The position numbers and the translations under genes are program-made. From contig DIZY01000126.1 in assembly GCA_002428055.1 (NCBI GenBank), positions 11,075-22,934 of the forward strand: a stretch of 11,860 nt of DNA, in the 5' to 3' direction. Below the pieces are notes generated by a model. That model worked only from the letters and a program-made list of their open reading frames with translations, did not search any database and was not told the DNA's origin. The stretch comes from Helicobacteraceae bacterium UBA6016 (GTDB taxonomy: Bacteria; Campylobacterota; Campylobacteria; Campylobacterales; UBA6016). The stretch's first letter is position 1, and every line of letters starts with the position of its first letter. Positions 1 through 6,510 of the stretch are shown here, one piece after another.

Positions 1-56
1 GAGATAAGAAGAAGCATCAAAACCGTATAGAGAAGTTTTGAAAAAAGAGTTTTCAT
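1..56 (-). CDS. Start of an unidentified membrane-anchored or exported protein (cut by the window edge)
   Basis: A minus-strand reading frame opens with ATG at 56-54, inside the stop of the upstream LptF/LptG-type gene (ATGA overlap, 4 bases shared), and stays open for 18 codons to the window edge. The visible residues are a short basic start (MKTLFSKLL) followed by a hydrophobic run (YTVLMLLLI), which fits a signal peptide or N-terminal membrane anchor. The ATGA overlap is typical of translational coupling, so it is probably made together with the permease. Too little is present to name a family. The frame and overlap are seen directly; export is inferred. Confidence 0.6.
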   Translation of the reverse strand, partial: MKTLFSKLLYTVLMLLLI

Positions 57-1102
57 TTGAGCCGCTTAAAGAGATAAAAGGCATAGACGCCAAGTATGGC
101 GATAGATAGTATCGGCGCATACGAGCCGGCTGAGCCGTAGAAGGAGAGCTTGGAAAGCGTTGTCAATACGCCCCAGCAGAGAAGAGAACCAAAAATCCAT
201 ACGGCGGCAAATCTCGCCTGCATAAAGCTTCTTGAAGCGACAGGTGTAAAATATCCCAAAATAAGTATAAAAAACGGCGCAAACAGCGGAAGTGAAACGG
301 CGCTAAAAAGTGCAGCTTTTATTTTGTCGAGGCTAATATGCTGGTCTTTTAATAACCATATCGCATTTACGGCATCCACGGCATTAAGTCCCTCGCCGCC
401 CTGAGAGATGTTATCCAAAATTTTTGGCTTAAAGCCGTTAAGCGTTTTTAGCTCGTTTTGGTATGAGCGGGCTATATGCGGCTCATTTAGTTCATCCAAA
501 AAGAGTATTGAAGCGTTTTTGAGTATCCAGCTGTCGTTTTCAAACACCGCTGTTTTGGCTTCTATCTGGTATTTGACGCTATTGCCGTCTACCCCTATTA
601 TTTGAAGTTCTTTTGCGGTTTTTGAGATTGGATTTAGCTCTTTTATGTAGATAAATTCGTCTTTGTATCTAAAAAAAAGGTCTTTCGACCGCTCTGTTGC
701 ATCTTTGTTTTGCAGTATTGCTCTCGCATCATCGTAATAATACCCCGCCTTTGTAAAACCAAGAAGTATATATGTAATCGCTACAAAAAGAGAAACCAAA
801 AAAAACGGCTTGATAGCCTCTTTTTTTGACATCCCGATACTCTCAAGCGCTGTTAACTCATTGCTTCTGACAAGATATATAAAGCTCCATATTGCACCGA
901 AAATGAGTGATAGGGCAAGCGTTATTTTGAGCGCTGCAAATGATTGGTAGTAAAAATATAAGATTGTGAGATTGGCGGCTGAGGGTATATTTTTTTGGTT
1001 TTGCAAAAAATCTATTAGCAAAAAGAAAAGTTCTAGACCAAGCAGCGTAATAAAAAAGTTTTTTGCATACAGTTTTGCCAGATATGTTTTTGCGGCGCTC
1101 AT
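53..1102 (-). CDS. LptF/LptG (YjgP/YjgQ) family permease
   Basis: This 349-residue protein is an inner-membrane permease of the YjgP/YjgQ family. Known members (LptF and LptG) form, with the ATPase LptB, the ABC transporter that extracts lipopolysaccharide from the inner membrane. The family plan is visible: three membrane helices near residues 15-33, 50-76 and 98-117, a periplasmic domain of about 140 residues, and three more helices near 263-283, 298-316 and 328-346. Residues 79-95 (RSNELTALESIGMSKKE) match the cytoplasmic coupling segment that contacts LptB. The ATG lies one base after the pth stop, with no clear ribosome binding site, so translation is probably coupled to pth. Whether it is the F or the G paralogue cannot be settled from this sequence alone; LptG-like is a guess. 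Confidence 0.88.
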   Translation of the reverse strand: MSAAKTYLAKLYAKNFFITLLGLELFFLLIDFLQNQKNIPSAANLTILYFYYQSFAALKITLALSLIFGAIWSFIYLVRSNELTALESIGMSKKEAIKPFFLVSLFVAITYILLGFTKAGYYYDDARAILQNKDATERSKDLFFRYKDEFIYIKELNPISKTAKELQIIGVDGNSVKYQIEAKTAVFENDSWILKNASILFLDELNEPHIARSYQNELKTLNGFKPKILDNISQGGEGLNAVDAVNAIWLLKDQHISLDKIKAALFSAVSLPLFAPFFILILGYFTPVASRSFMQARFAAVWIFGSLLCWGVLTTLSKLSFYGSAGSYAPILSIAILGVYAFYLFKRLK

Positions 1103-1103
1103 T

Positions 1104-1664
1104 TTATGCGTTTGGCTTTGGATTTTTTGTAAATTTGCTTGAGACTTGCGCCAAATCCGTCTTGGTTAGCTCTAGCGCCGCATCCGCAGCAATATCCAGT
1201 ATCTCTTCCACGCTATCCCTTTCAAGCTTACTAAAGTCGCTAAGGCAATAATCTGCCACCTGACCTTTATGTTCAGGCTTGCCTATTCCGACTCTTGCCC
1301 TATAATAGTCTGCCCCAATGTGTTTGTCAATTGAGCGAAGACCGTTGTGCCCGGCATGTCCGCCGCCTTTTTTGAACCTTATCGCACCAATAGGCAGTTC
1401 TATTTCATCGTGGATGACTATGACATTTTCTATTTTAAAGTAGTGTTTTACGCTCTCTACGCTCTCTCCCGAGAGGTTCATAAAAGTTGTAGGTTTGAGA
1501 AGAAATATCTCTCCGGCTCGCCACAGCTCACCTTTGAACTCTTTTTTTGAAATATTGATGGTTTGAAGTTGTGAGATTAGTTTGTCGACCGCCATAAAGC
1601 CGGCATTATGGCGGTTGTGGAGATACTTATTTCCGGGATTTCCCAGGCCGACTATAAGCCACAA
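1104..1664 (-). CDS. pth: Peptidyl-tRNA hydrolase
   Basis: This cytoplasmic esterase releases peptides from peptidyl-tRNAs that drop off the ribosome, recycling tRNA. The 186-residue length is normal for bacterial Pth. The active-site set is present: Asn9 in the GLGNPG motif, His19 in RHNAG, Met62-Asn63 in FMNLSG, Asp86 in HDEIELP and Asn107 in GGHAGHNGLRS; these correspond to E. coli Asn10, His20, Met67-Asn68, Asp93 and Asn114. The start must be the TTG at 1664-1662, because the next Met (residue 24) lies after the catalytic His. The TTG is six bases after the rplY stop and has no convincing Shine-Dalgarno sequence, so coupling to rplY is likely. The rplY-pth order is common in bacteria and fits shared translation functions. 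Confidence 0.97.
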   Translation of the reverse strand: MWLIVGLGNPGNKYLHNRHNAGFMAVDKLISQLQTINISKKEFKGELWRAGEIFLLKPTTFMNLSGESVESVKHYFKIENVIVIHDEIELPIGAIRFKKGGGHAGHNGLRSIDKHIGADYYRARVGIGKPEHKGQVADYCLSDFSKLERDSVEEILDIAADAALELTKTDLAQVSSKFTKNPKPNA

Positions 1665-1670
1665 GGCTTG

Positions 1671-2207
1671 TTATTTAGACTTCATAACGCCGACAACAGC
1701 GTCAGAACCTGGGTGTTTGATAAGAACGCCCTCCATAGGCTCTACTTGTCTTACAAGTATCGTGTCGCCAACATCAAGAGCGGACACATCGATAGTTACC
1801 GCATCTGGAAGATTTTCAGGTTTACATTTAACTTTTAGTCTTCTCTTGCTTGTTATAAGAACACCTTTGTTTTTGAGACCTACAGGAGTTCCTGTTGTCT
1901 TTACCGGAACTAGGAAGATTGAAGCTTCTCCGTAGTTTAGGATTCTAAGGTCTACATGCAAAAGGTCGCTAGTTACCGGGTCTTTTTGGTAATCTTGGAT
2001 GATTACTTCGTGAGTATTAGCGCCAACTTTTACTTTGAACTTCAAAGACGGTTTGTTTTTTACGAATTTCATGAATTCGTTTTTCTTGAACGCACAATGG
2101 ATATTTTCAGCGCCTTTTGCGTAGATATTGGCGATTAGATAACCATCTCGTCTCAAGCCTTTTACTTCGTGCTTGTCGATACTCTCTCTAAGTTTTCCTT
2201 CGATCAT
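1671..2207 (-). CDS. rplY: 50S ribosomal protein L25 (TL5/CTC form)
   Basis: This 178-residue protein is the long, two-domain form of L25 (TL5/CTC type), which binds 5S rRNA on the large subunit. The N-terminal domain (about 1-90) begins with a basic stretch (EVKGLRRDGYLIANIY) and contains the signature QDYQKDPVTSDLLHVDL at 71-87. The C-terminal TL5-type beta domain (about 95-175) contains PVKTTGTPVGLKNKGVL. The ATG at 2207-2205 is preceded by AAGGA at a proper distance, so the start is secure. It lies between pilT (62-base gap upstream, with a candidate promoter) and pth (6-base gap). Confidence 0.96.
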   Translation of the reverse strand: MIEGKLRESIDKHEVKGLRRDGYLIANIYAKGAENIHCAFKKNEFMKFVKNKPSLKFKVKVGANTHEVIIQDYQKDPVTSDLLHVDLRILNYGEASIFLVPVKTTGTPVGLKNKGVLITSKRRLKVKCKPENLPDAVTIDVSALDVGDTILVRQVEPMEGVLIKHPGSDAVVGVMKSK

Positions 2208-2241
2208 TGTGTTTTCCTTGTAAATATAAAAATGGGCTGAA

Positions 2242-2247
2242 ATTCTA
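2242..2247 (-). promoter_or_regulatory. Candidate -10 element for rplY-pth-lptF/G
   Basis: The 62-base gap between pilT and rplY contains TAGAAT on the minus strand, which would start an mRNA about 28 bases before the rplY ATG. No clear -35 hexamer is present, as is usual for epsilonproteobacterial vegetative promoters. The same gap also holds an imperfect AT-rich hairpin (about 2249-2278, one bulge) around the pilT stop. This could be a weak terminator, which would separate rplY from pilT. The match is short, so it is only a candidate. Confidence 0.35.
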
Positions 2248-2269
2248 CAAAATTTAAGCTAAAACACCG

Positions 2270-3457
2270 CTAAATTTTTAGTTTTATCTGTACCTCTTCT
2301 TTTTCGCTGTCAAGCTTATCGCCTCTCGCTTTTTCACCTACGCCTGATACGCCGTGGATTACTAGCTTTAGGTTGTCCGGACTTGTCGCATTACGCACCG
2401 CTTCATCTTCGCTAATTGCTCCGCTGTAGTAGTGGTCGAGGAGCGCTTGGTCGAAAGTCTGCGTTCCGTATATATCTTTGCCCTCCGCAAGCGTATCTTT
2501 AATTTCTCCGTCCCTGTTTTCTCTTATCATATCCGTTATTCTCGGTGTTTTGATGAGTATCTCAACTGCCGCCATTCGTTTGCCCTCTTTGGTTCGCACG
2601 AGTCTTTGCGACAGTACGCCGTGAAGTACGCTGGATAGCGAGCCTCTTATGCGGTTTTGCTCGTTTGTGGGGAACATTCCCACTATTCTATTTATCGTCT
2701 CTTTCGTATCTGCCGTATGTAGAGTGGAGAGCACCAAGTGCCCCGTCTCTGCGGCGTGAAGCGCTATCTCCACGGTCTCAAGATCCCTCATCTCGCCCAC
2801 AAGTATGACATCGGGATCTTCTCTCAGTGCACTTCTGAGGGCGTTGCCAAAAGAGAGCGTATCTTCGCCGATGCTTCTTTGGTTTATGACCGAGAGCTTA
2901 TCTTTGTGGATAAACTCTATCGGGTCTTCTATGGTAATAATATGTTTTTTTCTGGTGGAGTTGATAAGGTCGATAATGGCGGCAAGAGTCGTAGATTTAC
3001 CGCTTCCTGTCACCCCTGTCACGAGGACAAGTCCTCTTTCTACCTCTTTGAAACTTTTGATGCTCTCCGGAAGTTTTAGATCGTCTACGGTAAGAATTTT
3101 GACGGGAATAGTCCTAAAAACCATCGATACGCCGTCTTTTTGGAAAAACATATTTACCCTGAAGCGAAAGTCATCGCTAAGCCTAAAGGTAAGGTCTATC
3201 TCTTTTGTTTGCGTAAACTCCGCAAATCTACCCCTTAGCATCTCTTTGGCAAGCCCCATCATATCCTCTCTGCTCATTATGTCGTCACCGAGAGGAGTCA
3301 TTTCGCCCTGCACTCTGCCGTAAGCTCTGCCTAGAGCCTTTAGGTGCAGGTCGCTACCGCCAAGTTCAAGGAGTTTATTGAGGTAGCCTTTTAGTATTGG
3401 TATCAGCTTGTCGTCAAATTGCCCTTGCGATTGTTGTGTTTGAGCCTCTGTCGCCAT
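2270..3457 (-). CDS. pilT: PilT-type pilus retraction ATPase
   Basis: This 395-residue cytoplasmic secretion-type ATPase belongs to the PilT/PilU group, which powers type IV pilus disassembly and twitching. The order of motifs is typical: an N-terminal PAS-like domain (about 20-120), Walker A GVTGSGKST at 148-156, an Asp box around 175-182 (TIEDPIEF), Walker B DVILVGEMR at 216-224, and a His box HLVLSTLHT at 240-248. The C-terminal segment 305-355 includes RITDMIRENRDGEIKDTL, the region where PilT carries its retraction motif. The ATG at 3457 has AAGGA overlapping the tal stop (TAAGGA), nine bases after tal ends, so the two genes are co-transcribed. The charged tail after residue 372 is an extension of unknown role. 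No pilin or PilB gene lies in the window, so pilus retraction is inferred from family only. Confidence 0.93.
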   Translation of the reverse strand: MATEAQTQQSQGQFDDKLIPILKGYLNKLLELGGSDLHLKALGRAYGRVQGEMTPLGDDIMSREDMMGLAKEMLRGRFAEFTQTKEIDLTFRLSDDFRFRVNMFFQKDGVSMVFRTIPVKILTVDDLKLPESIKSFKEVERGLVLVTGVTGSGKSTTLAAIIDLINSTRKKHIITIEDPIEFIHKDKLSVINQRSIGEDTLSFGNALRSALREDPDVILVGEMRDLETVEIALHAAETGHLVLSTLHTADTKETINRIVGMFPTNEQNRIRGSLSSVLHGVLSQRLVRTKEGKRMAAVEILIKTPRITDMIRENRDGEIKDTLAEGKDIYGTQTFDQALLDHYYSGAISEDEAVRNATSPDNLKLVIHGVSGVGEKARGDKLDSEKEEVQIKLKI

Positions 3458-3466
3458 CTTTTTTCC

Positions 3467-4435
3467 TTATGCTAACTCGTCTAATATCTCTTTGAACGCT
3501 GCCTCAAACTGCTTTAATCCATCATTTAAAAGTTCTTCACATACTTTATCAAATTCTACACCGCAATCTTTAACTTCCGCAAAAAATGCGTCTATTTCAC
3601 TACGAGCTATCGGCAGTTTAGCTTTTCTCGCACTATTTGCCATCGCCGCCGCTACCGTATCAAGTGGAGCCGTATTGATAGAGTTTGCCCCGATTAGCTC
3701 ATCCACATAATAGTGCGCCGCCAAATCATCGCCTTTGACCCCGGTACTCGCAAATAGCGTCTTGACATTTGGCAGTCCGTAGCTCTCTACAAGGTTATAA
3801 TGCGCCGCCGCACCCATCACCCCGACTCTGTTTTTGAGATTTTGCGGCAAAGAGGGATTTAGAAGCCTATCAAAACGGCTAACAAACACGGATACGACAA
3901 ATTTTGCCTTTTTCGTCCCGCTCGCTTTAATAGCGTCCATCACCCCTCTTGTCTGTTCTAGCCCAAATATCAAAGTAGCATTGACATTTATCTCCCGCCT
4001 AGCAAGCTCCTCAATGATTTTGCACCCCTCTTTTGTCGCAGGCACTTTTATCATCACATTCGGCTCCGCTATCTCTTCAAAAAGCCTCACACCCTCTGCC
4101 ACACTCTCCTCAATAGACGAAGACAAAAACGGGTCTATCTCAATACTCACAAACCCGTCATCACCATTGTCGTACAGTGGTCTGAGAGCCTGAGCCGCCG
4201 CCTTAATATCCTCTTTTGCCAATGTCTCATACTTCTCTTTTGCGCTTATGCCACCTAGCTCCGCAAGCCTTGATTTGTATGCCGGACTCGTAAGTATCGC
4301 ATTTTTAAAGATTGCGGGATTGCTAGTAGCCCCGTTGACCTCGCCGTTTTTTATCAGCTTTTTAAACTCATTTTTGAGGTAATCCCTCTCGATAAAATCA
4401 AGCCACAATGAAAAATTTATATCTTTTACAAACAT
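3467..4435 (-). CDS. tal: Transaldolase
   Basis: Transaldolase moves a three-carbon dihydroxyacetone unit between sugar phosphates in the non-oxidative pentose phosphate pathway (sedoheptulose-7-P + glyceraldehyde-3-P to erythrose-4-P + fructose-6-P). The 322 residues show the family landmarks: NGATSNPAIF at 34-43, the Schiff-base lysine Lys130 in VMIKVPAT, NVNATLIFGLEQ at 150-161, and SVFVSRFDR at 182-190. The length and motifs fit the longer class that includes mycobacterial and Campylobacter Tal. The ATG at 4435-4433 has only a distant AAGG upstream. It is the first gene of the minus-strand block and is divergent from the toxin gene. Confidence 0.95.
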   Translation of the reverse strand: MFVKDINFSLWLDFIERDYLKNEFKKLIKNGEVNGATSNPAIFKNAILTSPAYKSRLAELGGISAKEKYETLAKEDIKAAAQALRPLYDNGDDGFVSIEIDPFLSSSIEESVAEGVRLFEEIAEPNVMIKVPATKEGCKIIEELARREINVNATLIFGLEQTRGVMDAIKASGTKKAKFVVSVFVSRFDRLLNPSLPQNLKNRVGVMGAAAHYNLVESYGLPNVKTLFASTGVKGDDLAAHYYVDELIGANSINTAPLDTVAAAMANSARKAKLPIARSEIDAFFAEVKDCGVEFDKVCEELLNDGLKQFEAAFKEILDELA

Positions 4436-4458
4436 TGAAATATGCCTTTTTTGTTTTC

Positions 4459-4464
4459 ATTTTA
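4459..4464 (-). promoter_or_regulatory. Candidate extended -10 promoter for the tal-pilT block
   Basis: On the minus strand the sequence TGCTAAAAT (extended -10, TGn plus TAAAAT) lies in a very A/T-rich stretch. It would start transcription about 17 bases before the tal ATG. No -35 match is seen. It lies back to back with the toxin promoter in the 110-base divergent gap 4436-4545. Confidence 0.4.
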
Positions 4465-4510
4465 GCAAAAAAAGTTTTTTTGTTTCTTGTTGGGATCGGA
4501 TTCAAAAAAC

Positions 4511-4539
4511 TTGACTATTTGTATCTATTCGGATACTAT
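4511..4539 (+). promoter_or_regulatory. Sigma-70-type promoter of the toxin-antitoxin operon
   Basis: TTGACT at 4511-4516 and TACTAT at 4534-4539 are separated by exactly 17 bases, a near-consensus vegetative promoter. The toxin ATG begins at 4546, only six bases after the -10 box, so the expected transcription start falls on or within a base or two of the A of that ATG. This predicts a leaderless toxin mRNA. Confidence 0.75.
4521..4536 (+). promoter_or_regulatory. Candidate operator (inverted repeat) in the TA promoter
   Basis: GTATC at 4521-4525 and GATAC at 4532-4536 form a perfect 5-base inverted repeat with a 6-base spacer, overlapping the spacer and the first bases of the -10 box. Antitoxins with a helix-turn-helix usually repress their own promoter, and this is the best-placed palindrome. 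The site is seen; its use is inferred. Confidence 0.4.
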
Positions 4540-4545
4540 TTTGCT

Positions 4546-4836
4546 ATGTATAAAAGTTTTAAAACAGAGTTATTCTCAAATTGGCTCCGCTCTCTAAAAG
4601 ACATAAAAGGGAGAGTCGCAATTGCCAGAAGAATAGACAGAGCCGAAAAAGGTAATTTTGGCAATGTTGAACCGGTTGGGGAAGGTGTATTTGAAATGAA
4701 GATTGATATTGGTCCAGGATATAGAACTTATTATATTTTGAGAGATGGAAATCTAATAATTTTGCTTTGCGGAGGCGATAAATCCTCCCAAAAAAGAGAC
4801 ATTGCAAAAGCCAAAGAGATGGCAAAGGAGTATTAA
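4546..4836 (+). CDS. RelE/HigB-like toxin, HI1419 family
   Basis: This 96-residue protein matches the HI1419-type addiction-module killer family (TIGR02683-like), a branch of the RelE/ParE superfamily; superfamily members are mostly mRNA interferases or gyrase poisons. Diagnostic blocks are FSNWLRSLKDIKGRVAIARRIDR (about 10-32, read in two overlapping pieces), GNFGNVEPVGEGVFEMKID (36-54), GPGYRTYYI (56-64) and LLCGGDKSSQKRDI (72-85). The frame is open further upstream, but those codons would encode the promoter, so the ATG at 4546 is preferred. It sits directly behind the -10 box and has no Shine-Dalgarno sequence. Toxin first, antitoxin second is the normal order in this family. The exact target is unknown. 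Confidence 0.9.
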   Translation: MYKSFKTELFSNWLRSLKDIKGRVAIARRIDRAEKGNFGNVEPVGEGVFEMKIDIGPGYRTYYILRDGNLIILLCGGDKSSQKRDIAKAKEMAKEY

Positions 4837-4837
4837 A

Positions 4838-5137
4838 ATGAAAAAAGGACTAATTCCGTTTGATATGGCGGATTATCTTGACAGCGATGAGGCTATTGCG
4901 GAGTATCTATCTCAAGTTTTGGCAGACGGCGACCAGGATGAGCTACTTGAGGCGATAGGGTATATTGCTAAAGCAAAAGGAATGGCGCAAATAGCAAAGG
5001 ATGCGGGTGTTGGCAGGGAGAGTCTATATAAAGCATTTGCGCCTGGGGCAAAGCCTAGATTTGAGACTATTTCCAAGGTGATTAAATCTTTGGGAATGAC
5101 TTTGCAGATAGCGCCTACACGGCAAACTGCGGTATAG
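4838..5137 (+). CDS. Antitoxin with helix-turn-helix, HI1420 family
   Basis: This 99-residue protein matches the HI1420-type addiction-module antidote family (TIGR02684-like). It begins with the typical FDMADYLDSDEAIAEYLSQ segment (8-26), followed by an acidic linker and a helix-turn-helix (about 49-70, GMAQIAKDAGVGRESLYKAF), then FETISKVIKSLGMTLQI (75-91). It neutralises the toxin by direct contact and probably represses the shared promoter. The ATG at 4838 is one base after the toxin stop, and AAAGGAG at 4824-4830 gives it a strong ribosome binding site, in contrast to the toxin. Earlier in-frame starts lie inside the toxin gene and skip this site. Confidence 0.9.
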   Translation: MKKGLIPFDMADYLDSDEAIAEYLSQVLADGDQDELLEAIGYIAKAKGMAQIAKDAGVGRESLYKAFAPGAKPRFETISKVIKSLGMTLQIAPTRQTAV

Positions 5138-5165
5138 TAAGTTTATTTCCTGATTTAGACAGAGA

Positions 5166-5234
5166 GGCGGGCTACTTTTTGTGCAAAACCGTCTTTAATG
5201 TATCATCCAAAATGGTTTTAAATAAAAGTAGCCT
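5166..5234. repeat. Nested inverted repeat (REP/MITE-like hairpin)
   Basis: The outer stem pairs GGCTACTTTT (5170-5179) with AAAAGTAGCC (5224-5233), a perfect 10 bases. An inner stem pairs AAAACC (5185-5190) with GGTTTT (5214-5219), with 5- and 4-base internal loops between the stems. The foot of each arm reads GTAG outward (GTAGCCCGCC on the minus strand, GTAGCCTGTCCC on the plus strand). GTAG heads are a known mark of REP elements mobilised by RAYT transposases; that link is an inference, since no such transposase is in the window. Confidence 0.55.
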
Positions 5235-5239
5235 GTCCC
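5223..5239 (+). repeat. Left arm of a 17-base perfect inverted repeat
   Basis: TAAAAGTAGCCTGTCCC here is the exact reverse complement of 7140-7156. The two copies face each other across the two-gene cassette, about 1.9 kb apart. They may be ends of a mobile unit or two independent copies of a dispersed REP-like sequence. Confidence 0.65.
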
Positions 5240-5407
5240 TGTTCCCCAAGCGGTCTATCGATAGAAAAGTAATAGCACAAAAGCATATCTGCAACCACGG
5301 ACGCTTTGCATTGCAAATCGACAGTATCATCCGCTAGACACCACATATTAGGCATTTTGCCCCACCCTGTTTGTTGTTTTGATGACGGAATGATACAAGA
5401 TGTTGTT

Positions 5408-5423
5408 AAAAATTTGCAAATGG
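5408..5423 (+). repeat. Direct repeat copy 1 flanking the GIY-YIG-like gene
   Basis: AAAAATTTGCAAATGG here matches 6480-6495 in 15 of 16 bases. The copies sit just after the stop and just before the start of the GIY-YIG-like gene. A trace of insertion or recombination is possible; chance in AT-rich DNA is not excluded. Confidence 0.4.
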
Positions 5424-5429
5424 GGCGGG

Positions 5430-6467
5430 CTAATAATTGATAAGTCTGCCACATTTAGCACATACTACTGGCAACTCAGAATATTTATCGACTCTCTCCC
5501 ATACGCTGAAACAGTCACCACAAACAACCATACTTCCGCTTTCGACTAGTTGTATTTCTCTGTTGTGCTCATCTTCTGAATATTTATCAACTTTTTTAAC
5601 AGGAAACAACAGCATGGCAAGCATCTTCCATAAAACATGAAGAAGTAAAATACCGGTGAAAAAAATAACACCATGGTCTGAATATCCAAATTCTTTATGG
5701 GCAGAAATAGAAACAAACAAGCCAAACAATGATACCAACAATATTAGCCATGAGAATAACCGCCCTTTACCTCTCTTGCTTGTTTCCTCCCAAAGCATAT
5801 ATTTTTTATTGAGCAATCTCTTTGCTTCCTCAACCCTGCCGGAAACTACTTCTTGCTTTTTATAAAATTTTTCTTCTTCGTCTTGCTTTGATTCAGTCTC
5901 AATTTTATTTTGTTGCTCAACCTCTAGCTTTTTTGCCTCTTCGGCTTTTATAGCCATAAGGGCTTCTTCTTTCTTTCTTAAAGTATCAGCAATGTATTCT
6001 CGCTCCTGTTTCAGACGCTCTTGCTCTTGCCTTTCTCTTTCTTGCCTCTCTTTTTCTTTTTGTAGCCTTTCGGCTTCAACCATTCTTCTGTCCAAAGCTA
6101 AATATTCGGTGTGTATAGTTTTCTCTGCGTGCTTCCCTGCTATATCTTCAATAAGAATAACTGCCTGTTCCACAGAGCAACTAAACCATTCCTGCCCGGC
6201 TCCTTTATCGGCTTTTATCCAATGCCCACTATTTTTTAATTCACCGTGGGCAAGTTGTTCTATTTTTTGTGCATTATTGGCGACATAAATAAAATATTCA
6301 AGTTGATATTTTTTTGGTAAAGCGGCGGTGTCGAAATCCTTAATCCTCTTATTTGGATCAGACAAAGAATAGCCTATTTTAACGCCTTGCAGGTCAGGGT
6401 TGGTAGCTATATATACATACCCCATATAACTATTATCGTTAGTCTTTTTGGTGTTAAAACTACCCAA
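5430..6467 (-). CDS. Membrane-anchored T5orf172/GIY-YIG-like protein with coiled coil and zinc ribbon
   Basis: This 345-residue protein has four parts. Residues 16-110 resemble the T5orf172 branch of GIY-YIG nucleases: GYVYIAT (16-22), VKIGYS (29-34), Arg41, His74 and QEWF (92-95, Glu93 as candidate metal ligand). Residues 120-235 are a highly charged Glu/Lys/Arg/Gln coiled coil. Two hydrophobic helices lie near 238-255 and 267-290, joined by a short loop, so both ends should be cytoplasmic. The C-terminus is a zinc-ribbon-like module with CGDC (316-319) and CAKC (336-339). The motif VDKYSE occurs twice (293-298, 326-331). The start is the TTG at 6467-6465: GGAG sits seven bases upstream, whereas the ATG at codon 15 has no such site. 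Nuclease activity is inferred from family only; a role in defence or mobile DNA is speculation. It lies 43 bases after the 151-residue gene, in the same direction. Confidence 0.78.
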   Translation of the reverse strand: MGSFNTKKTNDNSYMGYVYIATNPDLQGVKIGYSLSDPNKRIKDFDTAALPKKYQLEYFIYVANNAQKIEQLAHGELKNSGHWIKADKGAGQEWFSCSVEQAVILIEDIAGKHAEKTIHTEYLALDRRMVEAERLQKEKERQERERQEQERLKQEREYIADTLRKKEEALMAIKAEEAKKLEVEQQNKIETESKQDEEEKFYKKQEVVSGRVEEAKRLLNKKYMLWEETSKRGKGRLFSWLILLVSLFGLFVSISAHKEFGYSDHGVIFFTGILLLHVLWKMLAMLLFPVKKVDKYSEDEHNREIQLVESGSMVVCGDCFSVWERVDKYSELPVVCAKCGRLINY

Positions 6468-6479
6468 TTATATTCTCCA

Positions 6480-6495
6480 AAAAATTCGCAAATGG
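6480..6495 (+). repeat. Direct repeat copy 2 flanking the GIY-YIG-like gene
   Basis: AAAAATTCGCAAATGG is the partner of 5408-5423 (one mismatch). It lies in the 43-base gap between the two cassette genes, just upstream of the GGAG site used by the GIY-YIG-like gene. Confidence 0.4.
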
Positions 6496-6510
6496 TGGGC
6501 AAACCAGTGT

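Larger units (their letters stand above)
5138..5429. other. Non-coding, repeat-rich gap between the antitoxin and the GIY-YIG-like gene
   Basis: No gene can be supported in these 292 bases. It holds the nested hairpin at 5166-5234, one arm of a 17-base inverted repeat (5223-5239), a second copy of GGCGGGCTA (5166-5174 and 5424-5432) and one copy of a 16-base direct repeat (5408-5423). Plus-strand frames contain short gene-like phrases broken by stops, such as one ending MIQDVVKNLQMGRANN at 5432-5440, so parts may be remnants of lost genes. The two converging transcription units must end here, but no classical hairpin plus T-run terminator was found. Confidence 0.5.

Noticed and set aside
2805..4193. 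Long plus-strand frames opposite pilT and tal
   Set aside because: Ser/Leu-rich mirror frames of clearly conserved genes, with no start signals of their own.
4408..4545. N-terminal extension of the toxin frame back to 4408
   Set aside because: It would overlap the tal start and encode the TTGACT/TACTAT promoter; family length and alignment favour the ATG at 4546.
4802..4837. Longer antitoxin start inside the toxin gene
   Set aside because: The AAAGGAG site at 4824-4830 points to the ATG at 4838, and the family begins near that residue.
5218..5454. Minus-strand frame of 78 codons after the GIY-YIG-like gene
   Set aside because: It starts inside that gene in another frame and ends inside the repeat arm; its Cys- and Trp-rich product looks like chance translation of repeat-rich DNA.
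5400..5640. CRISPR-like or tandem repeat array
   Set aside because: The similar segments near 5476 and 5573 are only the two codings of VDKYSE within the GIY-YIG-like gene; there is no regular repeat-spacer pattern.
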